From positions 57,275,443 through 57,339,442 of the forward strand of contig NC_080585.1 of the NCBI RefSeq assembly GCF_029962835.1: a DNA stretch of 64,000 bases, written 5' to 3'. This document shows, one piece after another, positions 45,847-57,965 of this stretch; position 1 is the stretch's first letter; each line of letters begins with the position of its first letter. The position numbers and the translations under genes were made by a program. Below the pieces are notes generated by a model that did not search any database, was not told the origin of the DNA, and worked only from the letters and a program-made list of their open reading frames with translations. This DNA comes from Magnolia sinica (taxonomy: Eukaryota; Streptophyta; Magnoliopsida; Magnoliales; Magnoliaceae).

Positions 45847-46998
45847 ATGGACAATGATAAAGGCAAAACTGTGGTTCAAGGAGAATCATCCCGGGCCAAA
45901 CGAACCAAAATGTGTGCACGGAGAAAATTCGCACGGCCACCAGCACCAGTGGACCCTTCTGCACTCATGTCTCCCACCTTACAGCAAGAGATGCCGCGGA
46001 GAAGAGCTCCCGAATCGAAAATCCAGATTTCGATTGAGCTACCTCCACCAGAGACACTCTATGACAAGTTTAGAATAAGAAAGATGGTCTTCGAAAGACC
46101 AGTTGACAAAAAGAGTCTTGAGCCTTATGGCATTGTACCAATACCAGAGGTTGTGGGGTGGAGCGAAGTGCTTGAGTTTGGAGGCATATCTCGAAATGAA
46201 CAGGTATATCATTACCTTGCATATTGTCGCTTCCCTGTCCTTGATCCCCCATCTCTAGATGTCACTATTGGTCCAACGACTACCCGTCTCACCCTACCTC
46301 TAATTACTCAAGTCATTGGTATGCCTACCAAACCATAAGGGTTTGCTGAGTATGATTTCAATTCATTGGAGGTTCGTTCTGAAGTTATTATCTATCTATG
46401 TGATGGCATAAACGTCCCTTGGCATGAAGGGAACGCTTTGCGTGCAGCACACATGTTTCCAAAATTCTGAGTCCTCGTGATTTTTAGCTCTAATGTTTAT
46501 CCTTGGGGAACGAACAAGGTCGATTTGATGCCATTCATGTTAAGTATTCTTTATGGTGTCTACCAAGGTGTGCATCTCTGTCTACCAACCCTCATTCTTC
46601 ATCAGTTGGCAGTCATTGTTCAGGGCACTCGGGATACTCGCATACCATTTCCTCACCTTATTTGTCTCCTATCTCGACAAGTGGATTTGCTTTCTAGTAC
46701 CGAATGCCCCAGACCTCCTCCTAAGATTACACACTTAAATACCAAGAGGATGAATCTAAAGGACAAACCAGCATCCTCCTATCCTCCTCGCCCCTATGAC
46801 ATTCTGGAAGAAACTGAGACTAAGGCCATAAAGGCTGGGGCAATTGAGAGAGAGGCGGCCGAAACGAAAGATGATCGACATCCTACTAGTGGTGTTCCAC
46901 ACACCCCCGTCACTCATACCTGCCGTCACTTTGGTCAGCGTGAGCATCGAGATTCAATCCTACAATGCCTTCGCCAACAGGATGAGCATTTGTCATAG
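45847..46998 (+). pseudogene. Env-like gene, copy 3
   Basis: The start is placed at ATG 45847 (MDNDKGKTVVQGESS), since the upstream ATG at 45772 adds only a hydrophobic run. This run (VSLSFSLELLFLLFISWSLL) would look like a signal anchor if it were used. A basic start (RAKRTK, RRKF) and Pro-rich region precede IVPIPEVVGWSEV and LITQVIGMP. The frame stops at 46338, then homology continues with EGNALRAAHMFPKF, SSNVYPWGTNKVDLMPFM and IPFPHLICLL. These segments align with the copy 1 env-like protein (GNALPARYLLPKY, SNLYPRSGNKSDL). The C-terminal part is charged and coiled-coil-like, ending LRQQDEHLS. At least one stop and one frameshift. Confidence 0.7.
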
Positions 46999-47074
46999 TT
47001 GGAGCGAGTCACCGGAACGATGCAGAGAGGTTTGGAGAGAGTAGGAGCAGGAGCATGCAGTTGAGATTCAGGAG

Positions 47075-47350
47075 TTTCCATTATTATTATCATTGTATTT
47101 CCCTTTACGTGCATTGTACCTTAAAGTTTTTTTTATCATAATGGATTTTGTGATGGTGTCTTGGTTACTGTTCGTGGGTTATGCTTATTATAAATCAAAT
47201 TGATGATTGAGAATCCTCCTTGTAGATCCCAGGATCGAAACCTAGTATATGGGTGGCGGGAGCCGAGAATGGGGTACTACGGAAGCTGTCGACACCAGAT
47301 TCAGCAATCGGGAATTTTGTAAGCCTGATTTCTAAGTTTGGGGCGTGACA
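47075..47350 (+). repeat. Fragment of a giant LTR 3' end inside copy 3
   Basis: Its last 150 bp match the end of giant LTR copy A (16430-16577) nearly throughout: GAGAATGGGGTACTACGG, GATTCAGC, ATCGGGAATTTTGT and the final TTTGGGGCGTGACA. The left limit is uncertain. No start or target duplication of the LTR is present, so most of it has been deleted. Confidence 0.75.
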
Positions 47351-47875
47351 AGTCACATGTCGATGCGACGATACCGCTTCGCATGGAGCTGGTCCCTCAG
47401 CCTAGGATGATCTATTAACACATATCCAAGGTCACAGGTTCGTGCATCGGTTATTTTTTGGATGTCGAGCCAATCGGTTTCTATTTCTACATCTATGATC
47501 ATCAGATTTGCGTGTGTGAAATATTAAGGGATGTATAAGTATTTTTTTGGGTTGTGCATAATGATGTATTTTGTTTTGGATATTTATGCCCATAAGAGAT
47601 TTTTGAATTATCATACTACCCAAGCTTGGGGTAGTTGTTTTTATTGGATGAATGATGATATATTTTTGTTATGTGTTACTATTGGTTGTTGATGCCACTT
47701 CTTTTTGGTATATATCTCTATGGCATGATATCTGCACATTACGTTCAAATTTTGTATTTCTTTATCTTATGAACGTATGTGATCTTTATCCCTATATCTT
47801 CCAATATAATTGCTAAATTCCACACTTTAGTTATCTTGGCATATATCTTATATTACTAACCCTTTGCTAATGACT

Positions 47876-48119
47876 GACAAAAAGGGAGAGAAGCATACTC
47901 CCACCAAATGTTCGTGTATGTGTGGTTACTATTGTGTTTTTGCAAACCTTCAAATGCAGGAAGCTAGGGGGAGTATGAACAAAGGGGGAGCTATAAGCAA
48001 CTCAAGAGATATCAAGTGTTTAATCAAGCTGTAAATAGGAAAATTAGTAATATCTTGAGTTGAATGTAATATCTAGGGTTTGTTAGTTGTTTCATCACGT
48101 AATTGACAAAGGGGGAGAT
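47876..48119 (+). promoter_or_regulatory. Polypurine stretches and 3' polypurine tract, copy 3
   Basis: GACAAAAAGGGAGAGAAG at 47876-47893, CTAGGGGGAGTATG at about 47966-47979 and AAAGGGGGAGAT at 48108-48119 directly before the LTR. The three-part order is the same as in copies 1 and 2. Confidence 0.78.
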
Positions 48120-50149
48120 TGAAAGTGCCATTGTTTGTCAATATACGTGAGTGTTGAGTCTGTCAGTCAAGTGAGCCCCAAGTTGAAGACATCAAGTTGA
48201 AGACTCATCGAAGATGAAGGCATACGATCGTGCTTAAAAGGTAAACTAAGCCTCATCTACCCAAAACAAACCCTGACAAGTATACGCCCCTAAAAGAACT
48301 AACTTATCCACGACTACTTCTAAGAACTTCCGATAAGATTGGGTTACTCTTTGCAATTTGAGTGTTGGACGAAGTATGAAATGTATAGGTAAAACCAATG
48401 TCCTAACTATTGCATCGATATGCAATCGAGGACATCTTCGATGGAATCGAACATGTTTCAATCGCATCGAAATCAAGCCCATATAGTCCAACAATAAACT
48501 GAATAAATGTGGGGAATTATCGATTGCATCGAATGCAGTTCGATGACATCGAAACTTATGTTTTGACAATATCGAACCTATTTCGATTGAATCGACCTTG
48601 GGCTTATTTCCTCCAAATCCAAAAATACTCTAGGTGCTCCTCGATGTAATCAAACCTTCTTTAATAACATCGAGAGTAAGTTATTGATGGCATTAAGACT
48701 GTTCGATTGCATCGAAATAAGGACCAGTTTGTCCAGAAAGCTTTCCAAGAAAATCTAATATTTTTGATTACATCGAAGACTTCGATTGCATCGAAATTCA
48801 AATTTCGATAGCATCGAAGGTCTGATCAATCGCATCGAACAAGGGAAGAAACTATCTAGCAACCAAAGTGTATTTTTCAATGGAATCCCGACGGCATCGA
48901 AACATCCCTCGATGACATCAAAGTGCACGTCAATGACATCGAAGGGTGCTCGATGAGATCGAACAAAATCTGTCCTGCACCTAACTGAATATCTTGGTAT
49001 AGAAAGTTGATGCAATTGGAGGAGGTTCGATAATATCGAAATTCAAATTTCGATGGTAATGACAATGTTAGATTTCTGTCCTTTTTTAACCATTGGGATT
49101 CAACTTTATATATACCCATAGGTTGCTTCTTAATAAAATGAGCTAGAATTGAAGAGAGCTTGAGAGAGTTATTATGATAGTTAATACCCTCATCCTCAAG
49201 CTCTCTTTCCCATAAGAGTTCATCATTCAATCCATAACATAAGCTTTATTATCTTCTTCATTACCTTGATTGAATTATGAACTCTGGCATTCATTGAGTT
49301 TCCAGTAGCAACCTTTAATAGTAAATCATTGTGTTGGAACTCTTAAATTCTTAGCGAAGATCAAACCAAACCCTAAACCAACAACCTCAAAGCATTGATT
49401 GGAGCACCAAACGGACAGTTGCGGTTCAAGGGAACTGACGACTCTCCATTAACAGGAAGATCGTCTTAACAGGAAGATCATCTTCAACATGTACTGACAA
49501 GGGGCTTACTCACTTACAAGTATAAGATTCCAAAGAGTCTGAAGCCTCTTCCTTGTGTAGGATTTGGTTTCAAAGTTTCTTCTCAAACTCGCTAAGAACT
49601 TTTGTAGGCCTTCGATGGGAGAATATGTATAGTGTTCTTGTGTAAGACCTTTTACCTTGTGTAGGCATAGTATGTTTGCCTTGTGTAGGCATAGTGAGTT
49701 GCCATGTGTAGGCTCCTAAGGTTGTCTTGTGTAGACTCCTTCGCTAACCCTTTGTAGGTTGTAAAGGTTTGTGGTTAACCTAATTTAAAACCATTAGATA
49801 GCGAAATTTAGCACAGTCTAGGGAGGAATGCATCAGCCGGGAGTGGAGTAGGCAAGTAGCCAAGCCACTATATATTGTTGCATTTGTGATGATTGATCTT
49901 ACCTATATATTGATTGTTTAAATGTTTACATTATGCACAATACATGTTTGATTTAATGCAGCACTTATATTTCCACTATTTCAGAAGATTGAATGTGAAT
50001 AACCTCTTGATAATCCTGCTTAACTCATACTAAAAATTGGTAGTATTTTTAGTTAAGAAGGATAAAGTTTTAAAAGTCTTATTCACCCCCTTCTAAGACA
50101 CATGGACATATATCCATACTTCAATAGTAGTGGTACTACCACAATTTCA
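48120..50149 (+). repeat. 3' LTR of Sirevirus copy 3
   Basis: It starts TGAAAGTGCC and ends AATTTCA. It is collinear with 40668-42716 but clearly diverged, with many substitutions and small indels, so it is older than copy 1. Palindrome array at about 48410-49060, TATA TTTATATATA at 49105-49114. Confidence 0.9.
48410..49114 (+). promoter_or_regulatory. LTR palindrome array and TATA box (3' LTR, copy 3)
   Basis: Same arrangement as in the 5' LTR: repeated TCGATNNNATCGA motifs (TCGATGGAATCGAA, TCGATTGCATCGAA, TCGATGACATCGAA), then TTTATATATA. Several motifs are better preserved here than in the 5' LTR. Confidence 0.65.
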
Positions 50150-51122
50150 TACACATGTGTAGAATGTACTAATTATCAATTCATAGCATTCTTCCAATCA
50201 TACATATATATAATTAAACACTCAATCACATAAGTATAATTATACAACTGCACAAATGACAATTCAAAATGCAAGCATTTATAGTAGTTTAGTTTCCCTA
50301 CTCCACTCCCGGCGGATGCACTCAACCCATAAGTATACCAGCTTTCACTATCGAAGGTTTTAAATCAGGTTAACCTCTAACCTTTATAATCCTACATAAT
50401 GAAGGGCTCCCGTAAGAGACTTTATGTGGTTTTCTATAGGCTCGCCACAAACCTTAGTCATACATAAGAACCTATTAACATATAGTCCCACAAGAGACTT
50501 TAGTTGATTTTTCTTAAGCTAACCAACAACTACAGTCCTAGTCCTCCTGTTGGAGGCTCTCATAGAGACTAACATAAATGCACTTATGTCTGGTGGCCTA
50601 CATAAGGACTTAATTTAGGTCCTACAGAAGAGTCAAGGTCCTACATAAGAACTTAGGTTTTAGGCCCTACACAAGAATCTAGATTTAGGCCCTGCAATAA
50701 GAGCCAAGGCCATACAGAAGAACTTAAATTTAGGCCCTACACAAGGGTCAAAGTCCTACCAAAGAACCTAGTCGGGTTTGGGTCACAAACTCTTATCATC
50801 AATCCTACACAAGAAAAGAGAGCAAACATCCTCTTAAACTTAACAACTTAATTGATCCACTTTTGTAGCATCATCCTGGGTTGCTTGATTGATGCTCTTT
50901 AATGCTTCAATTAACTCCCCTTTACTCCCTTGATCATGATGTCAATGCTTTGCCAATGCGCTAGCTCCAAGATCAAACACCTTACATGCAGTTCTCCTTT
51001 AAGGTGACCAATGTGATGGGAGGTTCGTTGAATCTCCTACAACTAATTAGAAATTGTAATTCCTAGAGGATTCACCAAGATGGGTCTTCTAGAGGATTTA
51101 AACAATGGTTTTCCTATACAGG

Positions 51123-54100
51123 TTGAGTTTAAAATTTAGAAAATGGTAGATGTCACCCTTCAAACTCAAAAATCGGGCTCACAAAATTTTCGATCACCGA
51201 ATCCGATGCCGACAGCCTCCATAGTACCTTAATCTCGGCTCCGAGCACACATACGCCAGATTCCGATCCTGGGATACTATAAGGAGGATTTTTCAACATA
51301 CATTTGTCTCATAATAAGCATAACCACAAGTTTACCCAAATCACAAAGGCAACATCATCATCACATATCCAATAATATAAACATTTGAATACAATATTGA
51401 AAGGGAAATACATATATCGAAATCAAAGCTCCAGAAGACTACTGCACACTCCATTCTTAATGCTGCTGCAACCTAACGCCACCTGCACGCATCTATCATG
51501 CATAAGCTTATAGAAAGCTTAGAGGGTAGTGAAAGTGTGTGCACAAGATAAGTGTCAAGTATTCAATGTAATACAATATCGAAAATATTGGTAAGATCAT
51601 GAATCATACGATAACAGAGTAAGTGAAAGTACTGACAAGTCCATGAGTCATACAATATCAGAGTACGCAATACCGATCAAATATGTAAATGAGGAGTCAT
51701 AAGAGCCAAATATTAGATGCCGAGGGTACAATGCAATATGTAAATCCTGCTAAGTCCGTCTAGGCCATATAAGTATAGAAAACATAACAACCCAAAATGT
51801 CATATGCCTGCGGATGCAATATGCGATGCGAATAAAATAACCAAGCCAGAGTGTGAGGTCGGGATGACAGTACGTAGTATCATAGGCTACGGAGGTCCAT
51901 CACAAGGGACTTCTATCCAAACTAGTCCCATACTTAAATTTGGATAGTCAGACTCAATGTAGTAAACTCCTAATCTCAGGTTAGTCACGTGCCCAACTAA
52001 AATCCTGGCCATGCGAAGGTACACGTAACAAATAGTTGTGCACCACCAGCCCGAGTGGATAGTGAATGAATGAGTATGCAAGTCCTACTCAATAAGTCCA
52101 CATATCAATACGGTTCCTCCTTGGGATCATCACCGAGGTCTAGTACACTCCATACTAACTGCCGGCTCCCTAGTCGCACGGCCCAGCTAGCGGAATAGAC
52201 CACACTATCCACCTGATTAGTAGTCTGCCAATACCTACCCAGCTCGTCAATAGCGGACCCATTGTGAGCTGGTCAAACTCAGCCTAGCTTACAGCCCCCT
52301 CACTCGTGCAGATAAGGCCACGTCCCCTCCTAACCGACCATGACACAGTGGGAGACGCGGCCTACTAGTATTCGACACTCGGGCGCTCATGTATCCACTC
52401 GGTCTAGACATTAGGGCATCTCTTGGCCTTGGAGGTTTATGGACTTTCACCCACGGACATTCAAAGTGCCCAAATGCTCGAACCAAATATTTTTGGTGTC
52501 TCATCTGGCCATCCACGATGTGCCTATGGAGGCCATAACCCTGATGTCGCTAGGGCATACAATGATCACGACACAAAAATGCGAGATACATGAATCACAC
52601 TGTCAGTCATGTAGCAATCTTGTGCGTACCACACGCTCATGTGGGTAACTCCTATCAGTGAATCCCATAAATAATCTGCCCAATGACATATGCTATGATT
52701 AGTCATTACTCATATCAAGCATACATATGAAGCGTATAACATGAGTCATGGAATTATACTAAGCATGTTATAAAATGATCAACTATCCTTACAACAAAGA
52801 TGGGCCTAGACGGCCTACACACAACCAGTATGGGCCTATCAATGGGCCCTATGGAGAGTCATAATGTGGACATTTAACCAACATTATTCTTACAATGTGG
52901 ACGTCAAACCATCATTGCTCCCAAGGCATAACCCACCATAAACATCATCACATAAACTATGGTGGAATCACACATTGCAATGGACCTTATGTGCATCCCA
53001 TTGGGCCTCAACGGACGGGCCACAAATACATCAAGATAGGCCTCCTCAAATGGGCCATATATATATCAAGGTGGGCCTCAATGGACAGGCCATAAATATA
53101 TCAAGATGGGCCTCATCACATCCCCAAAAGAATCATTTTGATGGATCATTTGGACCATACTACAAATAGAAATGGAGATAATAATTTTCACAGTTAAATA
53201 ATTCACAAGGCCCACTATAAAGTTTATTTTCCAACCAATCTAATCATAATGTCATAAAGACCTGGATTAAGAGGAAGAACAATTCCCCATTGATCCAGAA
53301 CTTTCGTGACCCAAATGGGTTTCAATGATAGATGTTCAATCCTCCACTGTTTCTATGGTGTGGTCCACCTGATCAATGGATGATCACGTCACAGTGTGGG
53401 CCACCGTAATGTATTTGAGATCCAACCAATTCATAAGTTAACATAGTGATAGATGAAGTGAAAACAAATATCGACTTTATTAGAAACTACTATGGCCCTT
53501 AGAAGTTGAACAGTGGATGTCACTATCCACATTGATGGTGGGTCCACCTGATCCTAGATCTGTCTTATTTTTAGTCTCAAGCCTTGAAATGAGCTTTCAA
53601 AATGGTTGGACGGTTTGGATGCAATACATGCATCATGGTGGGTCCCATAGATGGACGGCGTGGATGAAACAGGTGGGACCCATGGAACTTGGTGACGCCA
53701 CTACAGCAGTCATGTAGTTGGAGTGAGGTACACCAACCGTCCCACCTCCACATGCAGGGATGATGTGGGTAAAACACTTTCATCAGTGGGGCCCACCATA
53801 ACGTTTATCTGCCATCCAATCTGCTAACAAGGTCACACAGACCTGGATAAAGAGGAAAAACAAATTTCATAATGATCCAATACTTCCGTGACAACATAAA
53901 AGGGTTTCAATGGTAGACGCTCAATCCCACTATTTCCTGCCGTGTGGGCCACCTGAGTTCCACATACGACTGATTTTTGGAGGGCCCACTTCCCTAAGGG
54001 GCCCCATCAAAATGCACAATGGTGATGTTCACACGCATCACGGTGGGGCCCATGGCTGGGACCCGTGTTCCCTGCCTGACCGTCCACAGTGTATCAGCAC

Positions 54101-56050
54101 AGGACGCTGCTGCAGCATCCTCTGGATGAGCAGCAGTGCCTGCTACTATTGTTATTTTTTAAAAAAAGGTATTTCTGTGGTTTTTCGTAGGTGGGGCCCG
54201 CATCAAGTGAATCCACTCCAGCCATTGCATTTCATGGCTCAAGACCGACCAAACAAGCCCAATATTCAACATGTTTTTGGGTGTAGAAACATCAGAGTGG
54301 GCCGTAGCGGATTTTAACATTAAAACTCACTATTTTCGATGATATGACCCGCCAGATAATCGGATTAACTTCATTTTTCAGCTTAATGCTTAAAATGAGT
54401 TGGGGAATGGGATGGACGGCGTGGATTAGACCCATACTTTAAGGTGGGGCCTGCATAAGCGGTCCACCAAAGTTTTGAATCAAAATGATATATTTTTGTT
54501 TTGGTTTGCACATCAGTGCACCACGCTATCAATCCATACTTCACTTGTAGCCACGTCTAGCGTCCCTGGACGCTGGACGGTTTGGTTGCAACATCCTTTT
54601 AAGGTGGGCCCCACCTACAGACATGGGCCACCAAAAGTTTGGATGGTGTGGATAATACATACATCAAGGTGGGGTCCATCCGAGTGGGCCACATAGCCAC
54701 GTCATCACACACAATAACAAATGAAAAAGAGAGGGAGAGAGAGAAAGAGAGAGGGACACGTGTGATGGAGGGCTCCGCCACTATGAGCCCTCCCTTGCAT
54801 TCATCATACATCAAGTGGGTCCCAATACATGTGGGCCTACCAAATCAAAAATCAACAGTGGAGATTCCTTCTCCACCAAAATGGAAGGTCTAGATGACCT
54901 CTTTTCATATAAGGAAAATAAACATCATGATGGGGTCCATGGAGAATGGCCCCATCATGGAATGATCATGAGAATCAAGGTGGGCCATCGGCCACACCTA
55001 AGGTCCAAAGTGAGATCCATACCATCAATCGGTAGGCCTCACTTGGCCCATCATCAAAGCATGAAATCTAGGCCTATAAAACACCCACTGCTCGATCTTC
55101 TTGGTCCAATGGAACATCAATCTTCTTGTGTTCCTCTTTGATGGCAGATGATGAGAAATGAAGGGCTAGGATGATAGATCTTGGGGTGGGAAGTGGGCCA
55201 CACACATCACACTTTCTCTCCTTGGAAATGCTTAGACGTTCACCATTTTTTGTTGCTTGAAAATTGTGAAGAGAAAGAGAGAGAGAGAATGGGTGGTTGT
55301 AAGAGAGAGGTGATGGGTGTGATTGATAGATGTGAGGTGATAGTTGTACTTGACATGTATGGGTGTGTAAGAGAGAGAGGGAGAGAGTTGACTTTGGGGT
55401 TGCTCTTGTACTTGACATGAGGTGATTGATTGATTGATTGATTGATGGGACATGTTGTAGAGATTCTCTTAGGATTGCAAACGTGCGGTGTTTTTCTCGA
55501 ACTGAGTCCAAGCCCACATATCCTGGTCAGGGTATCGAATCGGTATGCAAAACGCGGCGACGGTGCGGTCGCAATAATATAAGTCTTGGATTAAGCCGAC
55601 CTAGGTCTACGGGATACAACTTAGGGTCACGTACAGACATCGATTATATGTCGCGGATTGCCGAAATTCGACGGAGAGGATCGCGGGAGTCGATAGAATA
55701 GTACGGGCTAGGATACGGGTCTTATAGTAGATTTCAAGCTCATTTTCAAGGTAGAGATTAGAATCCTCATTAAAGTGTTAATCTTAAGGAAGATGACATA
55801 GAACTCATTAGTTTAAAGGTTTAGGGTAATGAATATGATTACAAAATTACCAAAGCTTTTACTAGACTAAAAGCCCATCAAAATGTTCAAGAATCGAATG
55901 CCCTTTATAATAAGTTCAAACTTTAGAAAATGGTAGATTTCAAGCTCATCTTCGAGGTGGAGATCAAAATCCTCATTAGAGTGTTAATCTCAAGGAAGAT
56001 GACATAGAACTCATTGGTTTAAAGGCTTAGGGTGATAAATATGATCATAG
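51123..56050 (+). repeat. Direct repeat of about 140 bp, first copy split by a solo LTR
   Basis: Copy 1 is 51123-51150 continued at 55732-55865, and copy 2 is about 55911-56050. Shared sequence includes TTTAGAAAATGGTAGA, TTTCAAGCTCAT, AATCCTCATTA and GGAAGATGACATAGAACTCA. The solo LTR 51151-55726 sits in copy 1. Identity unknown; no protein is recognised. Confidence 0.75.
51151..55726 (-). mobile_element. Giant solo LTR (copy B), minus strand, 4576 bp
   Basis: On the plus strand it starts TGTCACCC..CAAACTC (the LTR end) and finishes GATACGGGTCTTATA (the LTR start, TG mutated), with the perfect 5-bp duplication GTAGA (51146-51150 and 55727-55731). It is the reverse complement of copy A over most of its length, for example GGGACATGTTGTAGAGATTC against the start region of copy A. 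No second LTR or internal region, so solo. It has only a few units of the 35-bp minisatellite. Del/Tekay-like by inference. Confidence 0.85.
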
Positions 56051-57539
56051 TAATATAGTACGTAAGGTATGATGTTAATGCCAATGCCAATGCAATACAT
56101 ATGCATCATAGTAATACTCGGAGTCAATGCTACCAGCATCACCAAGTCATATTTTCATTTCTCCTATACCACAACCATAACCGTATTACATGCATTTGTA
56201 ATCACATCATCATCATCGTATTGTCATGCCATAATCATACAATATCGGAAATACTGGTAAGATCATGAATCATATAATATCATAGTAAGCGGAAATACTG
56301 ACAAGTCCATGAGTCATACAATATCAGAGTACGCAATACAGATCAGCTATTCAAATGAGGAGTCATAAAGAGCCAAATATCAAATATCGAGGATGTAATG
56401 TAATATAAAATTCCTGATGAGTTCAAGAATACCGTCAGCCGTATCTAAATACAGAAACAAAGTAACCCAAAATGTCATATGCCGTAGATGTAATGCAATA
56501 TGCAGTGTGAATGGAATGATCATGCTGGAGTGAATTCGGGATGATAGTACATAGTATCATGGGCTATGGGGTCCATCACAAGGGACTTCTATCCAAACTA
56601 GTCCCATACCTAAATTTGGATAGTCAGACTCAATGTGATAAACTCCTTATCTCAGGTTAGTCGCGCGCCCCAACCGAAATCCTGGCCATTGTGAAGGTAC
56701 ACGTAACAAATAATTACGCACCACCAGCCTGAGTGGATAATGAGTGAATGGATGAATGAGTATGCAACTCCTACTCAATAAGTCTACATATCAGTACGGT
56801 TCATCTCTGAGATCATCACCGGGGTTTAGTACACTCCAAATAGCACTGCCCCTCTCCCAACAGCACAATCCAAGTGAGTGTAAGAAACCTCACTATCCGC
56901 CTAGCCAATAGTCTGCCAATACCTATCCGGCACGTCAATAGCGGACCCATTCACGAACTGGTCAAACTCAGCCTAGCTATGCCCCCTACCCTCAGGCGGG
57001 TAAGGCCACACCCTCTCCCAACCGACCACGACACAATGGGAGACGCGACCTCCTGGTATTCGACACTCAGGCGCTCATGTATCCACTCGGTCTCGACGTT
57101 GGGGCGTCCTCTGGTACCAAGAGGTTTAGAGATTTTCACCCAGGGCCATTTATGGCAGCCTGATGCTAGAACAAATTTTCGGTGTCCCGTCTGGCCATCC
57201 ACGATATGCCTGTAGAGGCTACGGCCCTGATGTCTCTAGGGCACACAATGCAAGATGCATGAGTCATACAATCTAGTCATGCATCAATCCTACGCGTACC
57301 GTGCGCTCATATGAGATAACCTCTGCCTATCAAGAAGTCTCATAACAACCTGCCCAATGACATATGCAATGGTCAACCACATCTCAAAACATGTAGATGA
57401 TGCATATGGGCATGTCTCATGATGTTATGCAGTCACATACTCATAATCGGTATCAATAACCGTCATCGACAATCGACCTCGACAATGTTGACATATAATA
57501 AACATTGCCCACAAGGAATGACCCATATAGAGCCTAACA

Positions 57540-57965
57540 TATAATGGACCCATGGCCTCACATAAGGCCAACTATACAACACCAGGGGCCTCACTCAAGA
57601 GCTTAATACACATCACGATGGGTCTTTCACATGGGCCTAACATACATCACAATGGGCCTCATCATATGGGCCAGAAATATATCACAATGGGCCACTCATA
57701 CGGGCCTAACATACATCACCATGGGCCATGACCCATGGGTCCCAAATACATCACAATGGGCTACGACATATGGGCCGGAATTACATTACAATGAGCCTCA
57801 CTAATGGGCTATAAATACATAATAGGTGGGCCCTACACATGGGCCTAATATACATCAAGTGGGCCGCATCAATGGGCCGCACACAAATGGGCCTCATACT
57901 CATCAAGTGGGCTACATCAATGGGCCACACTAATGGGCCTCATACTCATCAAGTGGGCTACATCA
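57540..57965 (-). repeat. 35-bp minisatellite in giant LTR copy C
   Basis: About 12 units of the reverse-complement form ATGGGCC...TACATCACAATGGGCC. The last three units (about 57880-57970) are almost identical to each other, indicating recent local duplication. Confidence 0.7.

Larger units (their letters stand above)
40668..50149 (+). mobile_element. Sirevirus copy 3, plus strand, pol largely deleted
   Basis: Two LTRs of about 2.0 kb (40668-42716 and 48120-50149), an initiator-Met type primer site, gag with two zinc knuckles, a short RT/RNase H remnant, an env-like gene and a polypurine tract define a 9.5 kb element. The flanks TATAT (40663-40667) and TACAC (50150-50154) would be a 5-bp duplication altered by two transitions, which agrees with age and many stops. 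The LTR sequence differs from copy 1, so this is a separate family. It sits inside LTR fragment copy 4. Confidence 0.85.
40461..51110 (-). repeat. Sirevirus LTR fragment (copy 4), split by copy 3
   Basis: Two pieces, 40461-40667 and 50150 to about 51110. The first begins TGAAGGCCATGTCC (the CA end on the minus strand). The second contains, as reverse complement, U5/R-type sequence of the copy 3 LTRs (ACTCCACTCCCGGC, GGTTTTAAATCAGGTTAACC). The U3 with its palindromes is missing, so the LTR is truncated. No primer site lies beside the first piece. Confidence 0.65.
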
